Assembly: GCF_000218685.1 (NCBI RefSeq)
Contig: NW_006763291.1
Coordinates: 3,289,443-3,353,442 of the forward strand
Reading direction: 5' to 3'
From: Serpula lacrymans var. lacrymans S7.9
Lineage: Eukaryota; Basidiomycota; Agaricomycetes; Boletales; Serpulaceae
Length of the DNA stretch: 64,000 nt
Shown here in pieces: positions 34,153 to 43,084 of the stretch (position 1 is its first letter; every line of letters starts with the position of its first letter). The position numbers were made by a program, and so were the translations under genes. The notes below the pieces were generated by a model, which saw only the letters and a program-made list of their open reading frames with translations, searched no databases and was not told the origin of the DNA.

Positions 34153-36330
34153 GTTGTGATTGTCGGACAAGTATGCTGCCCAGAAGGTCGTCTCCCTGAC
34201 AGTACCAAGGTGGACAAGATTCTTAAATGGCAAATTCTCCGGACTCCCAAAGATGTTCGCAGTTTTCTTGGTCTATGTGGCACAGTTTGCATTTGGATCC
34301 ACAATTACTCTGCTCTTGCACGCCCCTTGACAGAATTGTATCGGAAAGGAGCTGAATTTCAATGGGATGAACGCAGACAAGAAGCATTTGATGCTCTGAA
34401 GCATGCAGTATCTTCTGCACCAGCACTTCACCCTATAAATTATTTGTCACACAACCCAGTCATTCTTTCAGTTGATACCAGCAAGATTGCTGTTGGTTTT
34501 ATCCTCTCCCAGCTTGATGAAAATGGAAGGAAGCGTCCAGCTCGCTATGGCTCTATTCCCATGAATGATAGAGAGGCAAATTACAGTCAACCCAAGCTAG
34601 AATTATATGGTTTGTTCAGAGCACTTCGTCATTTTTGCCTTTACATTGCAGGAGTAAAACACTTGCATGTGGAGGTGGATGCCAAATATATCAAAGGCAT
34701 GCTCAATGATCCAGATCTTCAGCCTAATGCCACTATCAATTGTTGGATTCAGGGCATCCTTCTCTTTGATTTCAAGCTCATTCACATACCTGCTGATCGT
34801 CATCGTGGTCCTGATGCATTATCTCGTCGTCAACCAACAGAGGAAGACTTTGAAGATGCTCAAGAATCAGATGATTGGCTTGATGATATCGCTCTTCTTG
34901 TTGATCTTGCCAGACCTCTCCCATATCACCCTATGTCACTCCTTTCGTTCCTTACCAATGATTCTTCTCAGTACGATACTCTTTGTCGAATCTTCCACTT
35001 TCTTCAAACTATGGAGCTGCCTATATTTTCCTCTCTTCAAGCTCAAAAGTGTTTTGTCAAGCGATCACTTCAATTCTTCTTGAAAGGAGACAGCATGTTC
35101 AAGCGTTGTCACTCTGCTACTCCTCTCAAAGTCATCTTCAATCCTGACCTTCAACTTCACATCCTTACTAAAGCACATGAAAGGCTTGGTCACAGAGGAG
35201 TCAATGGTGTATTCTCTACAGTCAGAGAGCGCTTTTACTGGCCCCATATGTTACAGGATGTCAAGCATCATATTCGCACCTGCCATGAATGCCAGATTCG
35301 AAGTGTACGCAAAAGTGAAGTCCCACTTACCATCTCATCACCTCCTACAATCGTCACCAAAGTCTATGTCGACATTATGCTCATGCCCAAGGCCAGAGGA
35401 TATCAATATCTTGTTGCTGCAAGAGATGATCTGTCACTTGCTGCAGAAGGAAGAGCATTGAAGAAAGCATCTGCACATAATCTTGCTTGCTTTTTCTGGG
35501 AAGAAATCATCTGTCGCTATGGAGCTATAGGAGAAGTTGTCACAGATAATGGAAGTGAAGTCAAAGGAGCATTTGAAGAGCTTGTGGAACGTTACCAGAT
35601 CCCTCATATTCGCATTTCTCCCTACAATTCTAAGGCAAATGGTGTTGTTGAGCGTAGACACTTTGTCATAAGAGAAGCACTTGTCAAGTCCTGTGAAGGG
35701 AATGTCGATTTATGGCCAACCAAGGTCCATCATGCCTTCTTTGCAGACAAGGTCACTACTCATTGTTCTACTGGATTCAGCCCTTTTTATCTGTTGCACG
35801 GAGTTGACCCAGTCCTACCATTTGATCTGACAGAAGCGACTTTCCTTGTTCATGGATTCCATACTGCAATGTCAACAGAAGACCTCATTGCTCTGCGCAT
35901 TTGTCAACTAGAAAAGAGACAGGATGATTTACAACAAGCTGCACTCACTATACGCAAAACTCGTCTCAGATCTAAAGCGCAGTTTGAGAAACTCTATGCA
36001 CGAAGGATGTTCAAGAACGAATACCAGCCTGGAGAGCTTGTTCTAGTGTGGAATACTCAGGTTGAGAAAGAGCTGGATCGTAAAGCAAAGCCTCGTTACA
36101 ATGGCCCTTATGAAGTTGTGCGACGTACTAAAGGAGGATCGTATGTTCTAAAAGAAATGGATGGATCAGTATCACGAAGAGGAATTGCAGCATGTTGCCT
36201 ACTTCCCTATTTCAACCGCCACTCTATGCCCCTCTTGGACGAACTGGATGACCATGATAACGACCTAGATGAACCAGAAGACAAACCTGACCATGAGCAT
36301 AACGACTCAGATGATGAAGATAACGATTAA
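34153..36330 (+). CDS. Gypsy pol C-terminal part: RT thumb, RNase H, integrase
   Basis: Continues the RT frame after the TAA at 34150. Order: RT connection (SFLGLCGTVCIWIHNYSALA), RNase H with SVDTSK, KLELYGL and VEVDAKYI supplying its acidic residues, and a zinc-binding HHCC domain (HERLGHRGVNG, then CHECQ). The integrase core has catalytic acids in VYVDIMLMP, VVTDNGSEV and GVVERRH. A GPY-like module (YNGPYEVVRRTKGGSYVL) and a very acidic tail (DDHDNDLDEPEDK) end it at 36330. All three integrase acids are present. Bases from 34,448 onward are in the right arm of the inverted repeat and therefore occur twice in the window. Confidence 0.9.
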   Translation, partial: VVIVGQVCCPEGRLPDSTKVDKILKWQILRTPKDVRSFLGLCGTVCIWIHNYSALARPLTELYRKGAEFQWDERRQEAFDALKHAVSSAPALHPINYLSHNPVILSVDTSKIAVGFILSQLDENGRKRPARYGSIPMNDREANYSQPKLELYGLFRALRHFCLYIAGVKHLHVEVDAKYIKGMLNDPDLQPNATINCWIQGILLFDFKLIHIPADRHRGPDALSRRQPTEEDFEDAQESDDWLDDIALLVDLARPLPYHPMSLLSFLTNDSSQYDTLCRIFHFLQTMELPIFSSLQAQKCFVKRSLQFFLKGDSMFKRCHSATPLKVIFNPDLQLHILTKAHERLGHRGVNGVFSTVRERFYWPHMLQDVKHHIRTCHECQIRSVRKSEVPLTISSPPTIVTKVYVDIMLMPKARGYQYLVAARDDLSLAAEGRALKKASAHNLACFFWEEIICRYGAIGEVVTDNGSEVKGAFEELVERYQIPHIRISPYNSKANGVVERRHFVIREALVKSCEGNVDLWPTKVHHAFFADKVTTHCSTGFSPFYLLHGVDPVLPFDLTEATFLVHGFHTAMSTEDLIALRICQLEKRQDDLQQAALTIRKTRLRSKAQFEKLYARRMFKNEYQPGELVLVWNTQVEKELDRKAKPRYNGPYEVVRRTKGGSYVLKEMDGSVSRRGIAACCLLPYFNRHSMPLLDELDDHDNDLDEPEDKPDHEHNDSDDEDND

Positions 36331-36763
36331 TGACTTACTCGAACGAATTTTATGCTGACATGACCCTTTAATGTGTTGCCATGTTTCATTCCCTATGACC
36401 CTACCTTTATGGAAGCAACTGGGGACAGTTGCAATTTCAAGTTGTCCGTGGATGTCATGCACCAAAGTTGATTGGTAGCATGGACAGGTGTCAATAACGA
36501 AGCGAATATTCAAAAAGACTCGCCTTTGCGCCACACAGGCACAGTGCCACGTGGAATAGTAATTAATATTGCCTGTTTCGAACTTGTGGCTGATCAGCAC
36601 AACCTCTATTAGGCAATCCAGTCACGCTCACCTTTGCTTTTCCATTCGGTACTTTCCGCATTTCGGCATTTCGGCAAATTTTTGCATCGCCACTGGCTAC
36701 ACATTGCATTGCGCCCTCACTTTTGTCATTTCCCTTACTCCCCTTCCTTTGCCTAGCCCCACC

Positions 36764-37306
36764 ATGGGCCCCTTCCTCTCCTTTTTATTCTCACCTGACG
36801 GTCATTTCTGGATTCCCATTCTAATCCACTTTTTCGTCACCTCCACCCTCCTCCTCCTCATCTTATTTGCACCCCCACCATTTCTGATGTCACCACTTCC
36901 TATCCGCTTCCGTCGCCGGTCCGTTGACTACCATGTGCCACTGCTGATATCAGCAATGCCCCGGCGGCCGGTCCAAATAGGGCAACAGGTCCATCTTCAT
37001 GACGTCGATCTGCCATCATATACTATCAAAACATCGGCCGCTCGTCTTGCCTGGTTGGAGCGAGGGTGGGTAGTTTTTGAGCTGGAGAAGGTTCATCCCC
37101 TTGCGTTGCCCATGTTCATCGCTGTCCCATTCACTTGGGTACACTTATCTTTTGTCCATCGTCTTCGCTACAGCTACACCTACCACACCCTGCCTGGGAC
37201 TCACTTGTTCCAAATTGGAACTACTCCTCTCCCTCCCTCATTTGATCAGGTGGTCCAACACAAGCAGTCCATTGGTAAGGCCATGGAACTGTCGGATTTG
37301 GACTAG
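36764..37306 (+). CDS. Hydrophobic ORF of 180 residues inside the repeat
   Basis: Starts at an ATG in strong context (CACCATGGGC). The N-terminus is a long hydrophobic stretch (FWIPILIHFFVTSTLLLLIL, then FAPPPFL), probably one or two membrane helices, followed by a basic RFRRRSVDY and a soluble C-terminal domain with aromatic-rich segments (RLAWLERGWVVFELEKVHPL, VHRLRYSYTYHTLPGTHLF). No family was recognised. The identical reading exists on the other arm (27486-26944), and a diverged 70-residue version, truncated after PLLISA, lies at 38474-38262. Retention of the frame between the two diverged versions suggests it was once under selection. Confidence 0.5.
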   Translation: MGPFLSFLFSPDGHFWIPILIHFFVTSTLLLLILFAPPPFLMSPLPIRFRRRSVDYHVPLLISAMPRRPVQIGQQVHLHDVDLPSYTIKTSAARLAWLERGWVVFELEKVHPLALPMFIAVPFTWVHLSFVHRLRYSYTYHTLPGTHLFQIGTTPLPPSFDQVVQHKQSIGKAMELSDLD

Positions 37307-38261
37307 GTGGTGGACTGGTGGCTCCAGTTTCTTTTTTTTTCAGCAGAACATTCATTTACAGTGCGATTATTTTTGATTTTTGAATCATTTTTATGGACAC
37401 ATATTTTTTTAGAATGTCTGACTGACAATAAAGGAACTGTGTTGATACTGATAGTGTTTTGCCTTGCCCTTTTTTTACTGCATCTTCCCATGACATCATG
37501 ATTTTCCTGCTCTCTTTTTGCTATTGGACTTTACTTTATGGCTGTACAAACCTGTGACATTACTCACAGCATTCATTGTTCTATCCCTTTCTTTTCCTTT
37601 TTTTGACAATCTTATCCTGTACTACCTATGCAGGATTCGTCAGTGTACATTCCTTCCTTCATGTTCTTTCTCATTCTTTTTGCACAGCTATACTGTGCAT
37701 AGCCTACTTTTCTTTTACTATATAAACCCCTGTATTTTACCTTGTAAAAAAAACAGGAACTCAATTCCAGACTTCTTCTCTAATTTCAAGTTCACTACTC
37801 TGCTGCTTGTGATCCAGTGTGGTCACAACACTTCCCACTGCTACCACTGTCAACTGCTGTCATCGTCACTTCCCACTTTTGAAGTCATTGTCATCCCTTT
37901 CGATTAGAGTCCTTCTGAGCACTACAGTTTGTGCGTCAGGAGCCTGTTATCACTGGGAACCTCGTCACCTCGTCATCCTCGTTGTTCTCAAACCTACCTT
38001 GTGCTACGATTAGCAAGGTAGTGCTTGTCTATACTCGCCACAAAGCCCCTATCCTTCTATAAATTCAACTATCCCTCCTCCTCAAAACCCACACTCATAC
38101 ACCTCTGGGTTTTACTTTGAAGGATCTTTATACGTACCACCCCACGAACAACCAGACCACTCCACTGTTCTAGGAGGCAAAGCCCATAAACAAGTTCCGT
38201 GGAATCTGGGAGGATTGTGTGTTAGTTTGTTTTGTGTGTGGTTTTCTAACAGCAGTTCTCA

Positions 38262-38474
38262 TCATCGACACCACCGGGGCTTTGCTGATATCAGCAGTGG
38301 CATGTGGTAGTCAACGGATCGGCGATAGAAGCGGATAGGAAGTGGTGACATCAGAAATGGTGGGGGAGCAAAGAAGATGAGGAGGAGGAAGGTGGAGGTG
38401 ACAAGGAGGTGAACCAGAATAGGGATCCAGAAGCGACTATTGGGTGAGAATAAAAAAGAGAGTAAGGGTCCCAT
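38262..38474 (-). pseudogene. Truncated, diverged copy of the hydrophobic ORF
   Basis: The minus-strand frame from ATG 38474 encodes MGPLLSFLFSPNSRFWIPIL and continues parallel to the 180-residue ORF until PLLISAKP, where the similarity between the inverted ends stops and the frame terminates after three more residues. About 110 C-terminal residues are missing. The mirror copy is at 25776-25988. Confidence 0.55.
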
Positions 38475-38794
38475 GGTGGGACTGAGTAAAGAAAAAAAAG
38501 GTAAGGGAGGGCAATGAAAGGGAGGGTGCAATGTGTAGCCAGTGGCAACGCAAAAATTTGCCGAAATGCTGAAATGCGGAAAGTACTGAATGGAAAAGCA
38601 AAGGTGGACACGACTGGATTGCCTAATAGAGGTGGTGCTGATCAGCCACAAATTCAAAAAGGCAATATTAATTACTATTCCATGTGGCACTGTGCCCGTG
38701 TGACGCAAAGGTGAGTCTTTTTGAATATTCGCTTCATTCTTGACACCTGTCCATGCTACCAATCAACTTCGGTGCATGACACCACTTGCAATGA

Positions 38795-39577
38795 ATGGTT
38801 ACAAAAGGACAGCTCCAGGACATAGACACCCTTACCGGAACCCCGGAGTTTTGTGAACCTTGTGCTTTAGGAAAGATGAAGAAATTACCTTTCAAGTCCA
38901 CTGGAGGAAACCGAGCCAAGCATCCCATACAAATTGTGCACACAGATGTTGGAGGACAAATCAAACCAACCTCCAGGGAGGGTTTTTGGTACTGGATTAT
39001 TATTGTAGATGATTTCTCCAAATTTTCATGGATATATTTCCTAAAACACAAAAGTGAAGCACTGGAACAATATAAGCAATGGAAAGAAGATGTCCAAACA
39101 TTCTTCCAAACTCATTTGGGAGAAGAGAACTTCACTCCACTGTACACAGAATTCCTCCGGAGCGATGGGGGAGGAGAATATACCGGCAATGCATTCAAAA
39201 ATCAACTCCAAGGAGATGGTGTCATCCAAGAAACTAGAGCTGTAGATACTCCAGAACAAAATGACATTGCAGAATGTATGAATCAGACATTGGCTACATT
39301 AGCAACCACTATGCTCCATGATTCCAAGCTCCCAAAGTCATTCTGGGTAGATGCCATGCAAACAGCTGCATATATCACAGCATGCAGCCCAGGATCAGGA
39401 CTCCATGGAAAGACCCCATATGACATACTGTTTAAAAGGAGAGTTGATCCAACTTTGTTTCACCCTTTTGGATGCCAAGCATATGCCTTGATTCCGAAAG
39501 ACAAAAGGCAAGGGAAGTTTTACTCCAAGGGGCGCAAAGCCTTGATAGTTGGCTATACACATAGAAAGCAAGCCTAA
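38795..39577 (+). CDS. Copia integrase fragment
   Basis: Frame of 260 codons. It begins with the end of the zinc-binding pre-integrase domain (FCEPCALGKMKKLPF), then the integrase core: VHTDVGGQIKP with the first Asp, RSDGGGEYTGNAF with the second, and PEQNDIAECMNQTLATLA with the Glu. The usual AERMNRT is altered to AECMNQT. The core end (KSFWVDAMQTAAYI, GKTPYDILFKR) and GCQAYALIPKDKRQGKF follow. A TAA at 39575-39577 cuts the frame just before HVIFNES-type text. An identical copy is at 25455-24673. Confidence 0.85.
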   Translation: MVTKGQLQDIDTLTGTPEFCEPCALGKMKKLPFKSTGGNRAKHPIQIVHTDVGGQIKPTSREGFWYWIIIVDDFSKFSWIYFLKHKSEALEQYKQWKEDVQTFFQTHLGEENFTPLYTEFLRSDGGGEYTGNAFKNQLQGDGVIQETRAVDTPEQNDIAECMNQTLATLATTMLHDSKLPKSFWVDAMQTAAYITACSPGSGLHGKTPYDILFKRRVDPTLFHPFGCQAYALIPKDKRQGKFYSKGRKALIVGYTHRKQA

Positions 39578-39604
39578 AAACTCCTAGACACTGAAAAACG
39601 AACT

Positions 39605-40396
39605 GTGTTTTCCAGTCGGCATGTCATATTCAATGAATCCGGAAAGGTACAAAAGGACGACACTGCTACCTGGAACACAGACCCTAGCACAGATCAGTGG
39701 GAGGGACCCATTCCAGAGAATGCTTACTATCCAGACCAAAATACATTGGAGGAGGATGATCCTGACCCTCAGATCCAAGATCCAAATGAATTGCAAATAG
39801 AACCACATCTCCAAGGAGATGTTCCACAAGCAATGGAACCATATCAGCATGAAGATGTTCTGAGAGCAGTGGGGCAATACCTCCGTGGAGACGTTCTGAG
39901 AGCAGTGGGAGCACCTGATCAGCTAAGACACCCTCCACAACAGTCTCTACAACCAAGACCCAAACACTGGCCATCTTCAGAATGGAAACCCAAAGTAGAG
40001 TCACAGTCAGTGGGAGGACAGCCCCTCAACATACAGCCAGCTAGTGTGGAAAAAGTCCGAATACAGCTAGACAACCTGTCCATTGGATCAGCTTCTGGAA
40101 GGCATACAACACCTCCGAGGAGTCATTCAACACCTTCAGGACCTACAACATTGCACTGTGACAATCAAGCAGCTATTATTCTTACACAAGATCCGCAGTT
40201 CCGTGCTCGCACAAAACACATTCAACGGAAATATCATTTTATCCAAGATGACTTAGTATCAAAGGGAGAGGTGGTAATCGGATATGTTCCTACAGGAGAG
40301 ATATGGTTGCCAACATTCTCACTAAACCCCTCACTCACAAAAAACACTGGAAATTCTCTAAAGCTATGGGACTACGGTTGCACTCGAGTGGAGTGA
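39605..40396 (+). CDS. Copia linker fused to RNase H end, RT deleted
   Basis: Frame continuing the Copia polyprotein after a stop. It starts with VFSSRHVIFNES, the normal post-integrase linker, followed by a Pro/Gln/Glu-rich spacer in which DVLRAVG occurs twice. In place of the roughly 250-residue reverse transcriptase, the text passes directly from SHSTPSGP to TTLHCDNQAAIILTQDP and KHIQRKYHFIQDDL, the end of Copia RNase H, and then a degraded LTKPL-like ending. The in-frame loss of RT identifies a non-autonomous deletion derivative. The mirror copy is 24645-23854. Confidence 0.8.
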   Translation: MFSSRHVIFNESGKVQKDDTATWNTDPSTDQWEGPIPENAYYPDQNTLEEDDPDPQIQDPNELQIEPHLQGDVPQAMEPYQHEDVLRAVGQYLRGDVLRAVGAPDQLRHPPQQSLQPRPKHWPSSEWKPKVESQSVGGQPLNIQPASVEKVRIQLDNLSIGSASGRHTTPPRSHSTPSGPTTLHCDNQAAIILTQDPQFRARTKHIQRKYHFIQDDLVSKGEVVIGYVPTGEIWLPTFSLNPSLTKNTGNSLKLWDYGCTRVE

Positions 40397-41725
40397 CAAA
40401 ATCGGATAAACCCGGTCTCTGCTAAAGCAGCCATTGTTCTCCATGGAGCATAGCCACCACTCCATGGAGTCACCATTGTACTCCTAGGAGTCATTATACT
40501 GTAGCGAGTAGCACCTCCGACTATAAGTAGTAGGGGGTTTAGTGTAGGAATACCTCAGTCATTTCTATAGCCTCTCAGGCAGTGGCTGAGTTTCACTTAG
40601 AATTATTAACAGACTAAGGCATTGGACATCACAGTGACACCTACCTCAGTCTTCTACAAATAGGATGAGGTAGGACAAACTGCAATATAGACTATCAAAA
40701 CAAACTAACAATAATTCAGAGTTATTCTTTTACTACAGACAACGAAAAGTGTGATGTGATGACCAGAACTGTAAAGTAAAAGACTCTAAAGGAATGTGTA
40801 AGTATGGGTTTAACTGCAATAATAATGTTTACTGTACCTCAGTCTTTCTGGTAAATGACTGAGGTGTCTAAGGTAGGTTGGGTGCGCTTTTTTGTATCCT
40901 AATTAGGAAACTTATGTAATCTATCAGAATATCGGAATAGTTGAATGAAAGTGACTGTAAGAATGAAGAATCTATTGTAATGTATATAATATGCCAACAA
41001 AGTGATATAATATTTTTAACTTATTGAATCTACAAGATACAGAGCACTATCAATGATCTATCCATGTGATATGATGATGCCTATGGTTATGTTCTTGTAC
41101 TGTTGAAATGCGGTAAAATCGAACATATCCTCCAATTGCCTGACTTCATGCTAGAATTTCAGAAGTTCTGAGTTAGCCGTTGGCAAATGTAACTGCAATC
41201 TCTAGTCTTATAAGCTTTCGCGTAGCCCTTGGAGCCAAGCTTATCTTCTCATGGAGCTAATTTTTTACTTCGATCTAGATTGCTTAGTACGTTACCCCAC
41301 TCTCCAGATCTCAAGGCTCCACAGCTGAAATCAAGTTTGCCGTTATCGTTAAGGAAGGTGTTAAAGAATGGTCGCTACGGCGATCAGCTGCTAGTGAAGC
41401 CCTCCAGCTTTTACCCTGATTGACCCTTGCAGTAGTCTCGGACTTGGCCATCTACACAGATCCGGTCTTACAAGTTCATACTCCAGTCTGTGTCCTTATT
41501 ATGAGCGTTAAATGTGTGATCTGTAGTGATCTCCCTGGAGGAACAGATACAGAGCATGATTGTTTGTTGTTACGTTCATACCGAGGCTTTCAGTGATGTG
41601 TTGGGATGGTGCGTATGATGTAGTAGTCAGTTGTGCATGTAGCTATCAGCAAGCTATCAGACTATCAGGTGTAGTAACCATCACGCAGTCACCATTGCGC
41701 GCGTGTTTGAGATGATGATCGACAT

Positions 41726-43084
41726 TGCGTTGTATTGATAGTGTAGGTTGAGAGTGGGTATGTGTCATATTGTCACCAAGGTTTTTGAATAATGTTCCAA
41801 ATGCATATTTGAGCCATTTTTGAAGTGTGTGGACAAAGTCACCTGGTGGCTGTATACACTCAGAAAGTGAATCTCTGGAAATCTATGTTAATTCATCTTG
41901 AGTTTTGTCAGTGTTACAGTGATTGACCATAAGATATAGTTTTGTAGCTGAAATCCACCATCATAGCAACCCAGTGGTTGCCATTTGTGAATACAGGAAA
42001 GAATAACTGTGCCAAAGTTAGGCTTTTCAAGCATATTTGATATTTCCTGAGTAGTACAGCTGATCCTTTCCTAGTATAATGTCCTTCTTGACCAGTCTTG
42101 ACAATGAATCTTGCAAACATTGTCATGCCAATCATAATATTTAATGCAAATTTTGGTTGGCTCTGGACACATAAAGTAAGTTCCTCCATCATTATATCAA
42201 GCAGTTCATCTCCTACACAATTGCTCCCTAGCAGGCATGATAGCAGTTGTGTTATTCATCCTGATGGTGGTCCACAAATGGAACCATTTCATGCTAGTGC
42301 TGGCAGTAAGGCTTGGGCTTCTTCTAAAGCCTTAAAATAGTCTGATTAACTGAGGGACTTGTTGGAGGTAAGCCATTGTTGGCATCTTCTCCACTGTCTT
42401 TGAGAATCTGTGAGTCAGTTTATTTCCTCCCAGAATACAACTATCCATAATGGCAATCTGTCCTGACTGTTACTGTACCTGTGGTCAATAATAGATTGGG
42501 CACCATCTAACTATGCTTGTCCGAATTCATTTTTCATGTCTCACAGAAATGTGTTATTGAGTATGGGTTGTGCTAAGAGGTATCAATGTGCAGTCATTGC
42601 CTGGTTTGTCATTGCTGAACCATAACCTAACTTTTTCCAGGATGAATACTGAAGATTTTGGTGGAAGAGATAGTGCAAGAAACTTGGTAACTGAAAGGAG
42701 ATGGTGGGGCTGTGTGTTCCTGCCAGGAGGATGTAACCATGGCTTTGGCATCAACCAAAAATTCTGGTGCACCCTTGGCTAGATATTTTTTGCCTATTTC
42801 AACCCAGTCTGATTTGATGAATTTAGTAAGGTAGGGCTCATGCTCACACCACTAACATCAGATAATCTGTGACTGGTTGTGATGGAATGAGACCAAATGT
42901 GACCCAGCCAAACATACTGCTCAATGTTTGAGTCAGCACTGGAGACATAAACACAGTATAAGGTAGATATGAGGTGGTAATAGTGCAGCAATCCTGTCAG
43001 ACATAAGAATAATACAAGAGGTACATACAGAGCATAGAAATACATGAAATTATAAATAAGATAATATAACCTCAAGTTGCTGAT
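41726..43084 (-). mobile_element. Decayed element with a Ulp1-like protease fragment
   Basis: On the minus strand 42192-41914 reads FFPVFTNGNHWVAMMVDFSYKTISYGQSL in overlapping parts. The NHW...VDF...I.YG.SL pattern is that of Ulp1-type (C48) cysteine peptidases around the catalytic His and Asp. Such proteases are often carried by fungal DNA transposons. A second minus-strand frame at 42772-42554 is unassigned. No catalytic Cys part was found. The stretch has no intact gene and adjoins the DDE transposase relic. Confidence 0.45.

Larger units (their letters stand above)
29803..34447 (+). mobile_element. Single-copy centre of the inverted repeat: Gypsy gag-PR-ORF-RT
   Basis: The loop between the two arms contains the 5' coding half of a Ty3/Gypsy-type element in plus orientation and continues into the right arm. 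It starts inside gag: the frame is open right across the junction at 29,803, with no LTR, primer-binding site or gag start to its left. The arrangement gag, protease, membrane-segment ORF, RT, RNase H, integrase is colinear with the part in the right arm, so one element was present before the inverted copy was attached. Confidence 0.85.
36453..38782 (+). mobile_element. Compound repeat with inverted 0.5-kb ends
   Basis: Both ends begin TGTCATGCACC(A/G)AAGTTGATTGG facing each other. Similarity continues inward for about 515 bases at each side, to GCTGATATCAGCA and GCCCCGG. The ends differ at many positions and by small indels, so they are older than the big inverted repeat. The interior has an ORF (36764-37306), a TATAAA at 37,721, and a 0.9-kb stretch without frames. 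Possible readings: a Gypsy LTR joined head-to-head with a truncated second LTR, or a foldback-type element. The Gypsy pol ends only 120 bases to the left, which favours the LTR reading. No polypurine tract or target-site duplication was identified. Confidence 0.55.
38783..41194 (+). mobile_element. Copia-type LTR retrotransposon remnant (right arm copy)
   Basis: Starts within a Copia gag-pre-integrase/integrase region, abutting the compound repeat at its left end, and runs to about 41,194 where host flank resumes. It lacks gag, protease and reverse transcriptase. The 3' end has a purine run (AGTAGTAGGGGG) before TGTAGGAATACC at 40,543, a likely LTR start. The LTR-like 0.65 kb has the motif ACCTCAGTC three times (40,552; 40,643; 40,836) and once inverted (about 40,857). 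The true LTR end is unclear and no second LTR is present. Confidence 0.8.
34448..41725 (+). repeat. Right arm of the giant inverted repeat
   Basis: Reverse complement of 22,514-29,802. Inner edge: GTCACACAACCC in pol RNase H. Outer edge: about 41,725, inside sequence that otherwise lies downstream of thaumatin gene 1. The last 0.5 kb (41,195-41,725) is thus a third, inverted, partial copy of the host flank. A 12-nt stretch present in the left arm and in recognisable form in the second thaumatin segment is absent here, so the right arm looks like the derived copy. Confidence 0.95.

Noticed and set aside
23056..41194. Frames opposite the Gypsy and Copia genes, such as 29,447-29,647 and 34,603-34,803
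   Set aside because: They are antisense shadows of pol. They occur twice only because the arms are copies.
22514..41725. Terminal inverted repeats of one giant DNA transposon
   Set aside because: The arms contain unrelated nested elements and host flank, and the inner edges cut through coding sequence, so they are a segmental inverted duplication rather than transposon ends.
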